Positions 16,475-28,746 of a DNA stretch of 64,000 nt are shown here, in pieces. The stretch spans positions 2,356,001 through 2,420,000 of the forward strand of contig NC_014507.1 of assembly GCF_000147875.1 (NCBI RefSeq), read 5' to 3'. Position numbers and translations under genes: made by a program. Position 1 is the stretch's first letter. Each line of letters opens with the position of its first letter. The notes below the pieces were generated by a model, which searched no databases, was not told the origin of the DNA, and worked only from the letters and a program-made list of their open reading frames with translations. Source of the stretch: Methanolacinia petrolearia DSM 11571. Its GTDB lineage: Archaea > Halobacteriota > Methanomicrobia > Methanomicrobiales > Methanomicrobiaceae.

Positions 16475-17782
16475 TCACGTCTCCCGGGCCAAATCCTTCC
16501 AGTCGCCTTCGATAAAGACATCTCGCCCTTCGATCTCAGATAATAGATCTTTCAGCTCTTCTATGATCGCCGGAATCGAATCCGCAAGAGATTCTTTCCT
16601 GGACCGGCCCGTATCCAGTTCATACCTGATCTTTTCCAGTTCAGATTCGATATCGCTCACTTTTTTATCGAGTCCGGATAACTTCTCATTAATGCCAAGC
16701 GCAGAAAGCCTCTTCTCTGCGGAATCGAGATCCGACATCGTCCCGGAATAAGCATCGCATATCTCACCAAGTTGGGAGATGAAGAGATTTGCGGATGAAA
16801 AAAGCTGGGCTTCATGCTTGGTTTTAATTATCGTTTCATTTTCAGAGATTGTTTCATTGATATACGGATAAAGCTCGCGGTAAAGCTCCGATGCATCCGC
16901 TGAATCCTTTTTCTCGCCGGAATGAAGAAGCATGACGAGATAATTCATCTTCTCCGAGATCTTTTTGTCTCCGTTCTTATCGGCGATGTAGGCGGTCTTC
17001 CGGAGAACATTGTCGCATGCAAGAAGGAGGCTGCCGTATCTCACGGAGACCTCGCTCTTCTCCTCCTTCAATGAATCAATCTCTTTCAGGATCGATTCGT
17101 ATTCCAGGTAATCACCGGAGGAGAGAATACTTTTTTTCTCCGATTCAAGATCAACCCTGGTTTTATTCAGGGATTCTATCCTCCTCTCATATTTCACGGC
17201 ATCCCCATCAATAGTCCTCAATTCGTTCGCGGCGGAGGATATCTTCTCATAATCTTCCCTTGCCTTATTGATCTTTTCCCTGAGTTCGACGGACGGTTTG
17301 AGATCCTTCGTCATCGTATTCAGAGCACGGCCGACTATATCAAGGGAGGATTTGAGATCCTTCATCTCTTCAGGAAATGTAGGGTGAAGGTACTTGCCCT
17401 GCCGCCTCATGTTGTTGGAGAACGATCTTATCAGCTCGACAAGCACGTTGTAAAGCTGATCGGGGTCTTCCGGGAGCTCTGTTGAGAGCGTCTTATTCAT
17501 TGAAGTAATAAAGTTAGCCCTGGATTTCAGTGCGGTCTGCCTTACCTTCGGGTGCGGGTGGCTGAGTTCACTGATCTCTGTCTTTTCAAGATTCCGGATC
17601 TTCTCCTCAATCTCCTTAATCCCGGCAACTGCTGCCGACCGGGCATCCTTCGCCGCCGATTCAATCTTTGCGCCGGCATCCTTCGTCTCTCGATCGAGAC
17701 AGCCGGGAACTTCATCGAACTGAAGATGTTTTTCTCCTCCTGCCTCTGTTTTCTTAAAAAATCGGTCGAAAAAACCTGCCAT
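16475..17782 (-). CDS. Coiled-coil protein of unknown function
   Basis: 435 residues with very high content of Glu, Lys, Ser and Leu and long heptad-like helices over about residues 30-70, 150-260 and 350-425. There is no signal peptide and no membrane segment. The N-terminal MAGFFDRFFKK is a short amphipathic basic helix that could touch membranes. I see no enzyme motif. A GAGGTG Shine-Dalgarno sequence overlaps the end of nadM, so it is the last gene of a larB-nadM-coiled-coil unit. A structural or tethering role is only a guess. Confidence 0.7.
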   Translation of the reverse strand: MAGFFDRFFKKTEAGGEKHLQFDEVPGCLDRETKDAGAKIESAAKDARSAAVAGIKEIEEKIRNLEKTEISELSHPHPKVRQTALKSRANFITSMNKTLSTELPEDPDQLYNVLVELIRSFSNNMRRQGKYLHPTFPEEMKDLKSSLDIVGRALNTMTKDLKPSVELREKINKAREDYEKISSAANELRTIDGDAVKYERRIESLNKTRVDLESEKKSILSSGDYLEYESILKEIDSLKEEKSEVSVRYGSLLLACDNVLRKTAYIADKNGDKKISEKMNYLVMLLHSGEKKDSADASELYRELYPYINETISENETIIKTKHEAQLFSSANLFISQLGEICDAYSGTMSDLDSAEKRLSALGINEKLSGLDKKVSDIESELEKIRYELDTGRSRKESLADSIPAIIEELKDLLSEIEGRDVFIEGDWKDLARET

Positions 17783-17790
17783 AAAACACC

Positions 17791-19078
<1,288 letters not shown>

Positions 19079-19123
19079 ATTGGACAATTAGATATGGATG
19101 GGGGTTGAATAATAATTATTGCC

Positions 19124-19438
19124 ATGTCCTACAGCATGTTTTTCTATATCGGAGTGTTCGGGGCTGCGGTGATCTATTACCTCTGGCTGAGGGATGCCAG
19201 GATCTTTTACCGCACAGGACTCCCCGGGTACCGGAAGGCAGCATATTACGGTGTTATCTACTCCGCCCTTTCAACGGTCGGAGTATTCTTCGTCTACAGG
19301 AGTTACGACTTCGTCGGCCTCGGACTTGTCCTTCTTGCGTTGTATATGCAGGGCAGGATCGACAAGGAGAGAGACCAGATCTGGAATAAGAATTCATCGG
19401 CAGTCGACAGGGCTCTGGGAAAAACTCCCCGAAAATAA
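19124..19438 (+). CDS. Small membrane protein of unknown function
   Basis: 104 residues with two or three hydrophobic segments (about 5-21, 41-60 and 62-76) and a charged, probably cytoplasmic C-terminus (KERDQIWNKN). I do not recognise a family. It lies divergent from larB and 51 bases ahead of hisS on the same strand, and may share transcription with hisS. Confidence 0.6.
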   Translation: MSYSMFFYIGVFGAAVIYYLWLRDARIFYRTGLPGYRKAAYYGVIYSALSTVGVFFVYRSYDFVGLGLVLLALYMQGRIDKERDQIWNKNSSAVDRALGKTPRK

Positions 19439-19489
19439 AATATTCAGATGAACTGAAACACAATATCAGGTAACCAGAGGATTAAAGAG

Positions 19490-20707
19490 ATGCTTCAGAA
19501 ACCGAGGGGTACAAGGGACTTTTTACCCGAAGAGATGGAACAGAGAAGAGAGATCGAGATGAGAATGAGAAGAGTCGCCGGCCTCTTCGGTTACCACGAG
19601 GTTCTCACTCCTACGTTCGAAAACCAGGAGCTATATACAATAAAATCAGGCGAGGGCATTATAGGGGAGATGTACACCTTCGAGGACAAAGGAGGGCGAA
19701 AACTTGCCCTGCGTCCCGAGGGAACAGCAGCAATCCTCAGGATGTACGTAAACGAGGCTAAAGTCCTCCCTAAACCGATCAGGTGGTGCTATCTTCTCGA
19801 CTGCTACAGGTATGAACGGCCGCAAAAGGGGAGATACAGGCAGTTCTGGCAGTTCGGATCCGAACTTATCGGTGCCGACACCGCAGCAGGGGACGCAGAG
19901 ATCATCCTCCTTGCGGATGGCCTACTCAGGGCCGCCGGCGTGAGATTCTCACTGCAGGTGGGGCACCTCGCACCCATGAAGCACATCCTCTTGGACCTTG
20001 GTGAAGAAGATAAAAAGAGAGTAATGGCCCTCCTTGACAAAAGATCCTTCGACGAGCTTGAAGCCTGCCTGAACGATACCGGAAAGCCGGAACTTTACGA
20101 TAAGCTGACTGCCCTCATAGAATGCACTACTATTGACGAAGCAAAGGAGGTCTGCGGGGACTTTCCGGGCATGGAGCGGATGGAGGAGATGCTCGGGATT
20201 CTCGACAGCCAGAAACTCGAATACAGCCTGAACCTCGGGATCGTGAGAGGACTTGACTACTATACAGGGATGGTCTTCGAAGGCTTTGCTGAGAACCTGG
20301 GTGCCGAGAACCAGATAATAGGCGGCGGCTCGTACAGGCTTGCACACCTGTTCGGCGGAGAAGATACCCCGTCGTGCGGTTTCGGGATCGGGTTCGACAG
20401 GGTGATGGTCTCCCGCGGAGAGGTAGAACTGAAAAGAGATCCGCTTGTAGCCATATTGTATACGCAGGAAGGCCAAAAACGAGCATTCGAGGTGGCCGGG
20501 ATGCTCAGGAGAGAAGGCATCAGGACCGAGATCAATCTCCTGGACCGCGGTGTCGGCGCACAGATGAAGCATGCGTCAAGAACCGCACAGTATGCTGTCT
20601 TAATCGGGAAAAACGAGGTAGAATCAGGAACGGTCACACTCAAAAACCTGGCATCAGGCGATCAGGTGGAATGCAAACTGGACGATCTTCCGGGTGAGGT
20701 GAGATAA
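19490..20707 (+). CDS. hisS: Histidyl-tRNA synthetase
   Basis: Class II synthetase. 405 residues. Motif 1 lies in the N-terminal [11 protein letters not shown] region. Motif 2 is at FRQ-type [18 protein letters not shown] near residues 108-125, and motif 3 is [10 protein letters not shown] near residue 300. The histidine signature [12 protein letters not shown] is also present, and the C-terminal anticodon-binding domain follows. An AGAGG sequence precedes the ATG. Only 2 bases separate it from top6B, so the three genes to 23593 form one operon. Confidence 0.97.
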   Translation: MLQKPRGTRDFLPEEMEQRREIEMRMRRVAGLFGYHEVLTPTFENQELYTIKSGEGIIGEMYTFEDKGGRKLALRPEGTAAILRMYVNEAKVLPKPIRWCYLLDCYRYERPQKGRYRQFWQFGSELIGADTAAGDAEIILLADGLLRAAGVRFSLQVGHLAPMKHILLDLGEEDKKRVMALLDKRSFDELEACLNDTGKPELYDKLTALIECTTIDEAKEVCGDFPGMERMEEMLGILDSQKLEYSLNLGIVRGLDYYTGMVFEGFAENLGAENQIIGGGSYRLAHLFGGEDTPSCGFGIGFDRVMVSRGEVELKRDPLVAILYTQEGQKRAFEVAGMLRREGIRTEINLLDRGVGAQMKHASRTAQYAVLIGKNEVESGTVTLKNLASGDQVECKLDDLPGEVR

Positions 20708-20709
20708 AT

Positions 20710-22512
20710 TTGGAGCTCGCGGAACAGCTCGCCGGACAGCAGAAAAGCATAAGCGTTGCAGAGTTCTTCGAGAAGAACAAACATCTCCTGGGCTTCGACT
20801 CCCCAACTAGAGGGATAATCACCACAATAAAGGAAGCGGTCGACAACTCGCTTGATGCATGCGAGGAGGCCGAGGTGCTTCCCGATATCTTCGTCGGTGT
20901 GAAAAAAGTCGATAAGGACGTATACAGGATAATCGTAGAGGACAATGGACCCGGAATCGTTCCGAAGCAGGTTCCGTTCGTATTCGGGAAACTTCTCTAC
21001 GGATCGCGATTTCACCAGATCAAGCAGAGCAGGGGCCAGCAGGGTATCGGTATCAGTGCCGCCGTCCTCTATGCACAGCTTACGACAGGTGTCCCGGCAG
21101 TAGTAATATCAAGAACCAGCTATAAGAACAAAGCCCACCGGTTCGAGATCATGATCAGGACCGAGGCGAACGAGCCGGAGGTTCTCAAGGACGAGGAGAT
21201 CGAATGGGACCGTATGCACGGTACACGGATCGAGATCGAGTTCAAGACGACTCTTGCCGCAAAGAAGAGGCTGCTGGATTACCTGATGTATACGTCGGTC
21301 GTGAACCCGCATGCAAGGATCAAAGCGGATATCGACGGCGAGGTCTACAACTTCGAGAGAGTAAACGAAGAGACGATCGTTCCACCCAAAGCAATCCTTC
21401 CCCACCCTCACGGCCTCGAACTCGGCCAGCTTAAGAGGATCGCTGCGGCATCCGACATCAACCTGAAGGATTTCCTCATCAACAGCTTCTCAAGAGTCGG
21501 CGACAAGAATGCAGAGGAGATCATCGGCGGATCGGGCCTGAAGGAATCGCGGAAGGCAAAGACTCTCACAAACGAGGAGCTGAAGAAACTTCTCGAATCG
21601 ATGCAGAACGTGGAGGTGCCGCCGCCTCCCGCTTCACAGTGCTTATCGCCAATTGGCGAGGACATGATTATCCGCGGGATCGACAAGGAGTTCCAGCTGG
21701 ATTTCGTCAGGGCGAGGACGAGGAAGAGCAAGGTCTTCTCGGGCCACCCGTTCATCGTGGAAGCTGCGATCGGCTATGGCGGAAAACTCGAGTCTGAAGG
21801 AACTGCCACGATACTCAGGTTTGCAAACCGTGTTCCCCTTCTGTACCAGCAGGGTGCATGTGCGATTACGAATTCGATAGCAGGGATTAACTGGAAGGCC
21901 TATAACATCTCACAGCAGGGGCTTCCAACCGGCCCTGTTTTGATCCTGGTTCATGTAGCATCGACAAACGTCCCATTCACCAGTGAGAGCAAGGATGCAG
22001 TCGCGTCGATCCCCGAGATAGAGAAGGAGATAGTTCTCGCCCTCCAGGATCTCGGCCGCGACCTTAAGATGTTCCTTGGCCGCCGTGACAGGAACAAGCA
22101 GTTCGAGGAGAGAGCACGTGCGGTCTGCTCGATCCTCCCGGATATCGCAATGAAAGTCAGCGAGATCGTGAAAAAGCCGGTTCCGGACATCAGCCCCCTC
22201 GAAGGCCAGATCATGAAGAAGGTCGTTGCCAAAAAAGGAGTGAGGGACGGATTTGTCGAGATCATGTTAAGCAATTACACAAATACCGCGGTCTCCCTTA
22301 CGATATACAACATGTCGCCTGAAGACGGGAAGGATGCATCGCCCAAGCCGGACTTTGTAGACAATATCGGGGACGAATACAACAAGCTTTGGAAGGTCAT
22401 AATCGAACCGGACAATATGTGGAGTGCAAAGTACAAGGGGACTAACGGGGGCACACTAGACATCAGGGGTGTTGAAGAGAAGAAGCTGGTGGTGATTGAT
22501 CTTGATAACTAA
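20710..22512 (+). CDS. top6B: DNA topoisomerase VI subunit B
   Basis: ATPase subunit of the archaeal type IIB topoisomerase. 600 residues, starting at a TTG preceded by GGTGAG within the hisS end. The GHKL (Bergerat) ATP site is clear: EAVDNSLDA (42-50), EDNGPGI (77-83) and [10 protein letters not shown] (108-117). A helix-two-turn-helix region and a transducer domain follow, then a C-terminal extension. The top6A start lies inside its last codons, so the two subunits are translationally coupled. Confidence 0.97.
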   Translation: MELAEQLAGQQKSISVAEFFEKNKHLLGFDSPTRGIITTIKEAVDNSLDACEEAEVLPDIFVGVKKVDKDVYRIIVEDNGPGIVPKQVPFVFGKLLYGSRFHQIKQSRGQQGIGISAAVLYAQLTTGVPAVVISRTSYKNKAHRFEIMIRTEANEPEVLKDEEIEWDRMHGTRIEIEFKTTLAAKKRLLDYLMYTSVVNPHARIKADIDGEVYNFERVNEETIVPPKAILPHPHGLELGQLKRIAAASDINLKDFLINSFSRVGDKNAEEIIGGSGLKESRKAKTLTNEELKKLLESMQNVEVPPPPASQCLSPIGEDMIIRGIDKEFQLDFVRARTRKSKVFSGHPFIVEAAIGYGGKLESEGTATILRFANRVPLLYQQGACAITNSIAGINWKAYNISQQGLPTGPVLILVHVASTNVPFTSESKDAVASIPEIEKEIVLALQDLGRDLKMFLGRRDRNKQFEERARAVCSILPDIAMKVSEIVKKPVPDISPLEGQIMKKVVAKKGVRDGFVEIMLSNYTNTAVSLTIYNMSPEDGKDASPKPDFVDNIGDEYNKLWKVIIEPDNMWSAKYKGTNGGTLDIRGVEEKKLVVIDLDN

Positions 22513-23593
22513 GGAAGAGATGGATAAACATGCAGTATCCAAACTGCTGGAGATCGCCGACAGGTGGTACTCGCAGATAAAAAGAGCCGAGATCCCTTAT
22601 ATCTCTCTGCCTACCCGTACAAAACACAACATCGAGTACGACGAGGGCACCGAGGTCTGGAAATACGGTGAGAAGGAGACCACGAGAACAGCATCCACCG
22701 CCAAAAGCGCCCTGCACCTTCTCAAGATGGCATATGTGGTAGGCTTCCTCAAGGACCAGATCGGCGAAAACCGCTCGTCGACATTGAGGGAGATGTACTA
22801 CATCTCCGAAGGCTGGAAGAGGGCAAAATTCGGGGCACAGGACGAGAGCAACTTCCTCGTAGAAGACCTTGAAATAATTACCGAACTATCCCGTGAGGCG
22901 TTCCATCTCCGGCCGGAGGAGGATGGGGCATCGATTTTCGGGCCGATTAAAATCAGAGAGCAGACACGCCGGGGGGATAAGGACATTCACTGTGTCGAGG
23001 ATGTAGGCGAAGCAGGATATTCTATCCCGAACAACGTCGAACGCCTGACCTTTCTTGAAAACGATGCAAAGTTCGTTATAGCGATGGAGACTGGCGGTAT
23101 GTACGCCCGTCTTATGGAGAACGGGTTCAGCGAGGAGTACGACGCGGTTCTTCTTCACCTGAAAGGTCAGCCTGCGAGATCTACAAGAAGAATGCTGAAA
23201 AGATTGAATAACGAACTGGGTCTTCCTGTGGTGGTATTTACCGACGGCGACCCGTGGTCGTACCGTATCTTTGCTAGTATAGCATACGGCTCAATCAAAG
23301 CCGCACATATGTCCGATATTCTCGTAACTCCCGGGGCACAGTTCGTCGGGGTACAGCCCTCAGATATCAGTATGTACAATCTGCCTTCGGACCACCTTAC
23401 GGAAGGAGACATTGCCGCACTCAAGGCTGAACTCACTGATCCGAGGTTTGATACCGAATACTGGAGAAACCAGATCAACCTCCAGATCAAACTCGGCTTA
23501 AAATCTGAACAGCAGGCATTTGCAGCAAGGGGTCTGGACTTTGTTACGAAGGAATACCTCCCGGCAAGGCTAAGCGAGATGGGTATTATATAA
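22496..23593 (+). CDS. top6A: DNA topoisomerase VI subunit A (Spo11-like)
   Basis: Cleaves DNA through a tyrosine in the CAP domain, visible as [13 protein letters not shown] with Tyr101/102. The Toprim domain has [14 protein letters not shown] with its acidic pair near 248-252. 365 residues from the TTG at 22496, which follows GGTGGTGAT and overlaps top6B by 17 bases. The ATG at 22520 is an alternative start. Together with top6B it forms the A2B2 enzyme that relaxes and decatenates DNA. Confidence 0.97.
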   Translation: MILITKEEMDKHAVSKLLEIADRWYSQIKRAEIPYISLPTRTKHNIEYDEGTEVWKYGEKETTRTASTAKSALHLLKMAYVVGFLKDQIGENRSSTLREMYYISEGWKRAKFGAQDESNFLVEDLEIITELSREAFHLRPEEDGASIFGPIKIREQTRRGDKDIHCVEDVGEAGYSIPNNVERLTFLENDAKFVIAMETGGMYARLMENGFSEEYDAVLLHLKGQPARSTRRMLKRLNNELGLPVVVFTDGDPWSYRIFASIAYGSIKAAHMSDILVTPGAQFVGVQPSDISMYNLPSDHLTEGDIAALKAELTDPRFDTEYWRNQINLQIKLGLKSEQQAFAARGLDFVTKEYLPARLSEMGII

Positions 23594-23648
23594 AAATCGC
23601 CAACAGCAAAAACGTAAGAATTGAAATTAATTAAATGAGGCTCATATA

Positions 23649-24857
23649 ATGGATATCAATAATGAAAAAAGATATTTTGAACAAGATTTCTCTGCAAAAC
23701 TCAAAGATAAGACTCTCCTGATTATTTCTCCAATTTACCCTAATCAGGATGAGACATTTATTAAAGGACCATTTGTTAAAAATCAGGTTGATGAGCTAAA
23801 AAAATATTTCAAAAAAATAATCATCATTGCACCAGTACTTCACTCCTTAAAAATATTTAAAAACGATAAATTATGCAGAGATTATAGTTATGACAATGTA
23901 GAGGTTTATTATCCAAGATGTTATTATATTCCAATCGAATGGTTTAACAAATTCTTAATTGATACTCGTTTTAAGGCAGTAGAAAATTGTATAAAAGAAA
24001 AACAACTCAGTTTTGATCTTATACATGCACATTTCACCTGGCCTTCAGGCTATATTAGTGTTAAATTAAAAGATAAGTATAATAAAAAGGTCATAATTAC
24101 TATACATGAAGATAACGGCTGGTTCGATCGGGAGGTGGAAATGGATTATTATCCAATAAATGACACTTGGTCCAAAGCCGATGCTCTAATTAGAGTTAAT
24201 AAAAAAGATGTTCCTATACTAAAAGAATATAATGATCACGTATATTTCGTCCCAAACGGATTTTCACCTATATTCCATCCAATTGATACAAATCTCGCGA
24301 GAGAAAAACTTAATATTCCACAGGAGGCCCAGATTCTCTTTACATTGGGCGATCTGATAAAAAGAAAGGGTTTTAATTATTTAATAGATGCTATGGATTT
24401 AATTTGCAAGAAAAACGATAATGTATTTTGCTTTATAGGTGGGGAAGGGTTGGAGAAGAGAATTCTTCAAAAGCAGATTGATAAACTGCATTTGAGTGAT
24501 AAAATAAAATTAATCGGCTTTGTTCCTATGGATAGATTAAATTATTGGATGAACGCCTGTGATCTCTTTATCCTGCCGAGCCTAAAAGAAAGTTTTGGTG
24601 TTGTTCAAATTGAAGCTTTGGCATGTATGAAACCTGTTATAGCATCATGGAATGGCGGAAGCGAAGAGATCATTATTTCAGACGAATATGGTTTTTTGGC
24701 AAAAACAGCTGATTCAAATGATTTGGCAGATAAGATACTATCCGGCTTGGAAAAGAAATGGGATAAAGAGTCCATTTTAGAATATGCAAAACAATTCACA
24801 AGGAGTACAGTCGTTCAGCAGAATCTGGAGATTTATAAATCCGTATTAAATAGTTGA
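23649..24857 (+). CDS. Glycosyltransferase family 4 (AT-rich, probably acquired)
   Basis: 402 residues. GT-B fold with IHAHFTWPSG in the N-terminal domain, a donor-site segment FTLGDLIKRKGFNYLIDAM, and the E-x7-E motif in ESFGVVQIE, as in GT4 retaining enzymes. Probably adds a sugar to a lipid- or protein-linked glycan. The gene is visibly richer in A+T than the genes on both sides, with long runs of ATA/AAA codons, which suggests transfer. A GAGG sequence precedes the ATG. It converges with the ABC exporter at 25013. Confidence 0.88.
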   Translation: MDINNEKRYFEQDFSAKLKDKTLLIISPIYPNQDETFIKGPFVKNQVDELKKYFKKIIIIAPVLHSLKIFKNDKLCRDYSYDNVEVYYPRCYYIPIEWFNKFLIDTRFKAVENCIKEKQLSFDLIHAHFTWPSGYISVKLKDKYNKKVIITIHEDNGWFDREVEMDYYPINDTWSKADALIRVNKKDVPILKEYNDHVYFVPNGFSPIFHPIDTNLAREKLNIPQEAQILFTLGDLIKRKGFNYLIDAMDLICKKNDNVFCFIGGEGLEKRILQKQIDKLHLSDKIKLIGFVPMDRLNYWMNACDLFILPSLKESFGVVQIEALACMKPVIASWNGGSEEIIISDEYGFLAKTADSNDLADKILSGLEKKWDKESILEYAKQFTRSTVVQQNLEIYKSVLNS

Positions 24858-25012
24858 TATGATTCTAATCCAAAAATCTTAAACTTTTGTTAAATAAACT
24901 CAATATCCCAAGAATCGGAATTTAAAGACTATTTCAGCAAAAGCAAAAAAATTGAAAAAGCCCAAATTATAAAAAACTTTAACTGGATCGGTTCCTATAA
25001 TATGAGAAATTA

Positions 25013-26803
25013 CTAATTTTTCTGTCCCATGTACAGATCCCAATATTCGCCCTTTACCCTCATCAGGTCATCATAAGAACCATTTTCAACCAGCTTTCCT
25101 TTCTTTAGCACATATATCATATCTGCATTTTGAACAGTTGAGAGACGATGAGCAATAATAATCACAGTCATATTCTGTGATAATATCTCAACCGACTCCA
25201 TGATCTTCTGCTCAGATATATTATCCAGTGAACTTGTTGCCTCATCCAGAAGCAGAATATCAGGTTTTCTTAAAATAATTCTTGCAATTGCAATTCTTTG
25301 TCTCTGACCGCCGGATAATTTCAGGCCCTGATCTCCTATAATGGTATCATAGCCATCACTGGAAGCCATTATGAAATCGTGAGCATCTGCCAGTTTTGCC
25401 GCTTCGATAATTTCATCATCGGTGCAGTCCAGACCGAAGCGGATATTTTCCCTTATCGTATCGTGATATACAAAGGTCTCCTGCCCAATATAACCCAGGT
25501 GGTGGAGGTAATCCACCGGATTAATCTCATCTAGGTTTACCCCGTCAATAAAAATCCCACCTGAAGACGGCTTATATAAAAGAGCAAGAAGGTTTGCAGT
25601 TGTCGTTTTCCCCGAACCTGAACTTCCGACAATTGCAATTTTGGAATTTTTATTAATCTCAAGAGAAATATTATGAAGTGTTTCTTTTTTGCCGTCTTTA
25701 TAGACAAAAGAAACATTTTTTAATTCAATTTTATTATTAAAATTAAATTCTTTCTTTTCTGAATCGTTTCTTAATTTATTTACATCATCATAATCTTCAG
25801 TCAGAGTATTATATACCAGTTCAAGAGCGGGGAGATACTGGACAAGAAAAGACAAGTTTTTCTGGGCATATGAAAGACAAGGTACAAGACGGTAAAGGCC
25901 TAACATAAATGTACCAAATAGTCCTATATACGGAAGAAAATCACCACCGGTAAATGTGTACAAAATAATTCCTCCGAGAGCAATTATTGAGAACATTATG
26001 AAATCATTCGTGATTAAAAAAACATTCACGAGCGCATAGACATTAGTATAGGTTTTTTTCAGCTTCTTTACCGCGGATTCATATTTTCTCACCCAATAAT
26101 CCATTGAGCCGGTTATAAAAATCGTCTTAATTCCAGAGACAAATTCCTGGTAAACAACGGATTTTTCCATTAAAGAAACATTCAGAACATTGCTGTTTCG
26201 ATATATCCTTGAAAAAAGTGACTTTTTAATAATAAATGCATAAAAAACACCAAGAATCATTACACCAATTGTAAGCCAGAGTGACAAATAGAACAGCAGA
26301 AGAAGATAAAAAAAAGCCATGAAACTGTACCTGACTAATTCGACACATTCATTTATGGCAAGACTTGACTCAGTCACGGCCCCCTGGCCAACATATAAAA
26401 GATCACCCTGCTTTTTGCCTGCAAAATAACTGTACGGGCGAGTTCTGATCCTTTCAAATACTCTTTTATCGAGGGAATCACGCACTTCAGAAAACACATA
26501 CGCTCCACTATACATCACGATTCCATACAGCCCGGCAATTATTACCGTTGTTATAAGAAGAAGAAAAGCCGATGCAATAAATGGATTTACCGAAGGCGGG
26601 AGAATGAAATCATAAAACATATCAAGAAGCCGAGGCTGGTTTTCCACACTGAGTCCGTAATTAATTATCGGATATACCAGCGAGATCCTGAAAACCTCAA
26701 GGAAGCTTAAAAGAATTACGCCAACGAGATATATAGCAAGAATTTTTTTAAAGGGGCCAAACAAATATCCCATTATCTTTATTGAATCGGTTATTACAGA
26801 CAT
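25013..26803 (-). CDS. ABC exporter, fused membrane and ATPase domains
   Basis: About 596 residues from the ATG at 26803, chosen because AGGTAA lies upstream; the frame is open to 26833. Six transmembrane segments occupy roughly residues 10-310. The nucleotide-binding domain has Walker [10 protein letters not shown] (about 395), the signature LSGGQRQR, Walker [11 protein letters not shown] and the H-loop AHRLS. This half-transporter layout fits MsbA/PglK-type lipid or lipid-linked oligosaccharide exporters. Its AT-rich composition matches the neighbouring GT4, and the pair may serve surface glycan assembly. Confidence 0.88.
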   Translation of the reverse strand: MSVITDSIKIMGYLFGPFKKILAIYLVGVILLSFLEVFRISLVYPIINYGLSVENQPRLLDMFYDFILPPSVNPFIASAFLLLITTVIIAGLYGIVMYSGAYVFSEVRDSLDKRVFERIRTRPYSYFAGKKQGDLLYVGQGAVTESSLAINECVELVRYSFMAFFYLLLLFYLSLWLTIGVMILGVFYAFIIKKSLFSRIYRNSNVLNVSLMEKSVVYQEFVSGIKTIFITGSMDYWVRKYESAVKKLKKTYTNVYALVNVFLITNDFIMFSIIALGGIILYTFTGGDFLPYIGLFGTFMLGLYRLVPCLSYAQKNLSFLVQYLPALELVYNTLTEDYDDVNKLRNDSEKKEFNFNNKIELKNVSFVYKDGKKETLHNISLEINKNSKIAIVGSSGSGKTTTANLLALLYKPSSGGIFIDGVNLDEINPVDYLHHLGYIGQETFVYHDTIRENIRFGLDCTDDEIIEAAKLADAHDFIMASSDGYDTIIGDQGLKLSGGQRQRIAIARIILRKPDILLLDEATSSLDNISEQKIMESVEILSQNMTVIIIAHRLSTVQNADMIYVLKKGKLVENGSYDDLMRVKGEYWDLYMGQKN

Positions 26804-26883
26804 TACGAGATTTACCTGCAAAAGATATGACAATTATGATATTTTAATTCAATGCCCGTCGACTGATTGTTCCTCCAATAAAC

Positions 26884-26904
26884 AACAATATTTCTCATAT
26901 AAAA
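26884..26904 (+). promoter_or_regulatory. Candidate promoter of the nitrogenase-like cluster
   Basis: Two TATA-like stretches, CAATATTT (26887-26894) and CATATAAAA (26897-26904), precede the ATG at 26919. Archaeal spacing fits the first better and would give a leader of few or no bases. No Shine-Dalgarno sequence is seen. Confidence 0.4.
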
Positions 26905-26918
26905 CAAATAATTATGAG

Positions 26919-27743
26919 ATGAAGCAGATCGCCCTGTACGGAAAAGGCGGAATCGGAAAATCCACGACCTCGGCCAACCTTTCTGCCGCACTTTCTGAAA
27001 AATCCCTCGAGATCCTCCAGATCGGATGCGATCCAAAGCATGACAGCACCCGTATGCTTATGCACGGAGAATGGATACCCACGGTTCTGGATCTTGTCAG
27101 GAAGAAAGGAGAAGCAAATATCGCAGTCGACGAGATCGTTTTTAAGGGATATAACGGAATCAGGTGTGTAGAGGCCGGCGGGCCGGAGCCTGGGATTGGA
27201 TGTGCAGGACGGGGAATTATCGCAACATTCCAGCTTCTTGAAAAGCTCAACGCACTCTACGGGGACGTAATCGTCTATGATGTCCTTGGCGATGTCGTAT
27301 GCGGGGGATTTGCGATGCCGATGAGGGAAGGCTACGCACAGGAGGTCTATCTTGTGACATCCGGGGACTTCATGGCCCTTTATGCCGCGAACAACATCTG
27401 CAAGGCGATAGCCCGGCTTTCGAAAAGGACAAAGAACAGGTGCACGCTCGGGGGAGTCATCTGCAACTCTGCGAATATCGAAAACGAATATGAGCTGGTC
27501 AAAGAGTTTGCAGAAAAGATAAACTCAAAGCTCGTTGCCTATATCCCGAGGAGTCCGATCGTCAGGGTTTCGGAGGTCAACAGGAAGACAGTTATAGAGT
27601 ATGCGCCTGAATCCGAACAGGCGGATATATACAGAAAACTTGCCGATACGATAATGGAAAATGTGCCTGACAAGAACAGGATCCCTGTACCGATGGAGAT
27701 GGATGAACTCGAATCGCTCTCTCTCAAATACATCAAGACATAA
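26919..27743 (+). CDS. NifH-like iron protein of a nitrogenase-like system
   Basis: 274 residues. ATP-driven electron donor of the NifH/BchL/CfbC superfamily. The P-loop GKGGIGKST is at 8-16. The switch I region has GCDPKHDST. The two cysteines that bridge the [4Fe-4S] cluster across the dimer are C95 (GIGCAGRG) and C128 ([10 protein letters not shown]). It would reduce the NifD/NifK-like pair encoded next. On its own it resembles CfbC of coenzyme F430 synthesis or a group IV NifH. The adjacent component-1 genes are not CfbD-like, so I do not use the cfbC name. Confidence 0.9.
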   Translation: MKQIALYGKGGIGKSTTSANLSAALSEKSLEILQIGCDPKHDSTRMLMHGEWIPTVLDLVRKKGEANIAVDEIVFKGYNGIRCVEAGGPEPGIGCAGRGIIATFQLLEKLNALYGDVIVYDVLGDVVCGGFAMPMREGYAQEVYLVTSGDFMALYAANNICKAIARLSKRTKNRCTLGGVICNSANIENEYELVKEFAEKINSKLVAYIPRSPIVRVSEVNRKTVIEYAPESEQADIYRKLADTIMENVPDKNRIPVPMEMDELESLSLKYIKT

Positions 27744-28746
27744 CGGCTGCTCTGTTTCTGGTGCACTTTCGGTCTCTGCATTCATAAGAGATGCGGTGAG
27801 CATAGTCCACGGTCCGGCAGGCTGCGCACATCAGGCATCATCTCTCTTTCACTCCACAATGATTGCAAACGAACGGTTCGATATCCCCTACATCTATACC
27901 AGCGCCCTCCTTGAAGAACAGATAATCTTCGGTGGAGAGAACAGGCTGAGGGAATCGATATCAGAGGCCCTTTCGTATGATCCTTCGGTTGTATTCATAA
28001 TAGGCACATGCATATCGGAGACTATAGGCGATGATATAGATTCGGTATGCACCGATGCGTGGGAAGTTCCGGTTATCAACCTCAATACTTCAGGATTTCT
28101 GGGTGATTCCTTTGAAAGAGGATTTTTAAACGCAATCAAAGGGGCATCTGAGCTGATAACTACCTGTGACGAAAAGACCCTCTCGGCAAATATCATCGGT
28201 GAAAAAAATCTTGAATTCGAGATTGAAGAGAACTTTTCAGAAATTAGGCGCCTCCTCGGTCTGCTCGACATGGATATTAACATACGGTTTGTAAGGGATA
28301 TCACCACAGAAGACATACCAAATTTTTGCAGGGGGTCCCTGAATATAATCAGGGAGGACCCTTCAGGCCTTCTTACACAATTTTTTGCTGAGAAGACAGG
28401 TATTCCGTCCATACCCGGGTTCCCGTCAGGAACCTCGGATACGCTCAACTTCCTGGAGGAAGCCGGAAGACTCCTCAATCTCCCATGGGAGGAAGCGGCC
28501 GCGAGGGAGAAGGATTACCAGCGATCGGTCTTCGAAGAGTTTTCAGACCTGAGAGGTGAGAAAATCACATTCGATTCTTTCGGGTTTCAGGACGCCGACA
28601 CGCAATTTTTCATGGATATAGCCAAAAATACCGGGATAAAAATTGATTCCGGCGGTACAGTCATCCCCATACCCTTTACAGCCCCGGTGGGAACAACGGG
28701 AATCAGGAGAATGCTCAGGGAATGGAGGCGGTTTATAGATGCATGA
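27703..28746 (+). CDS. NifD-like component-1 subunit, nitrogenase superfamily
   Basis: 347 residues if the ATG at 27703 is used, overlapping the NifH-like gene by 41 bases; no later start keeps the first cysteine. Three cysteines stand where P-cluster or [4Fe-4S] ligands lie in the superfamily: C16 (NGCSVSGA), C41 (HGPAGC) and C103 ([12 protein letters not shown]). The region [19 protein letters not shown] matches the second Rossmann domain. At 347 residues it is far shorter than NifD. I find no cysteine aligned with the FeMo-cofactor ligand of NifD, so nitrogen fixation is unlikely. It lacks the HPRPS-type start of CfbD. Confidence 0.8.
   Translation: MNSNRSLSNTSRHNGCSVSGALSVSAFIRDAVSIVHGPAGCAHQASSLFHSTMIANERFDIPYIYTSALLEEQIIFGGENRLRESISEALSYDPSVVFIIGTCISETIGDDIDSVCTDAWEVPVINLNTSGFLGDSFERGFLNAIKGASELITTCDEKTLSANIIGEKNLEFEIEENFSEIRRLLGLLDMDINIRFVRDITTEDIPNFCRGSLNIIREDPSGLLTQFFAEKTGIPSIPGFPSGTSDTLNFLEEAGRLLNLPWEEAAAREKDYQRSVFEEFSDLRGEKITFDSFGFQDADTQFFMDIAKNTGIKIDSGGTVIPIPFTAPVGTTGIRRMLREWRRFIDA

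Noticed and set aside
27703-28746. Identity as cfbD of coenzyme F430 synthesis
   Set aside because: CfbD as I remember it starts with an HPRPS-type segment and acts as a single subunit. This protein lacks that start and has a second component-1 partner. Kept as unknown nitrogenase-like.
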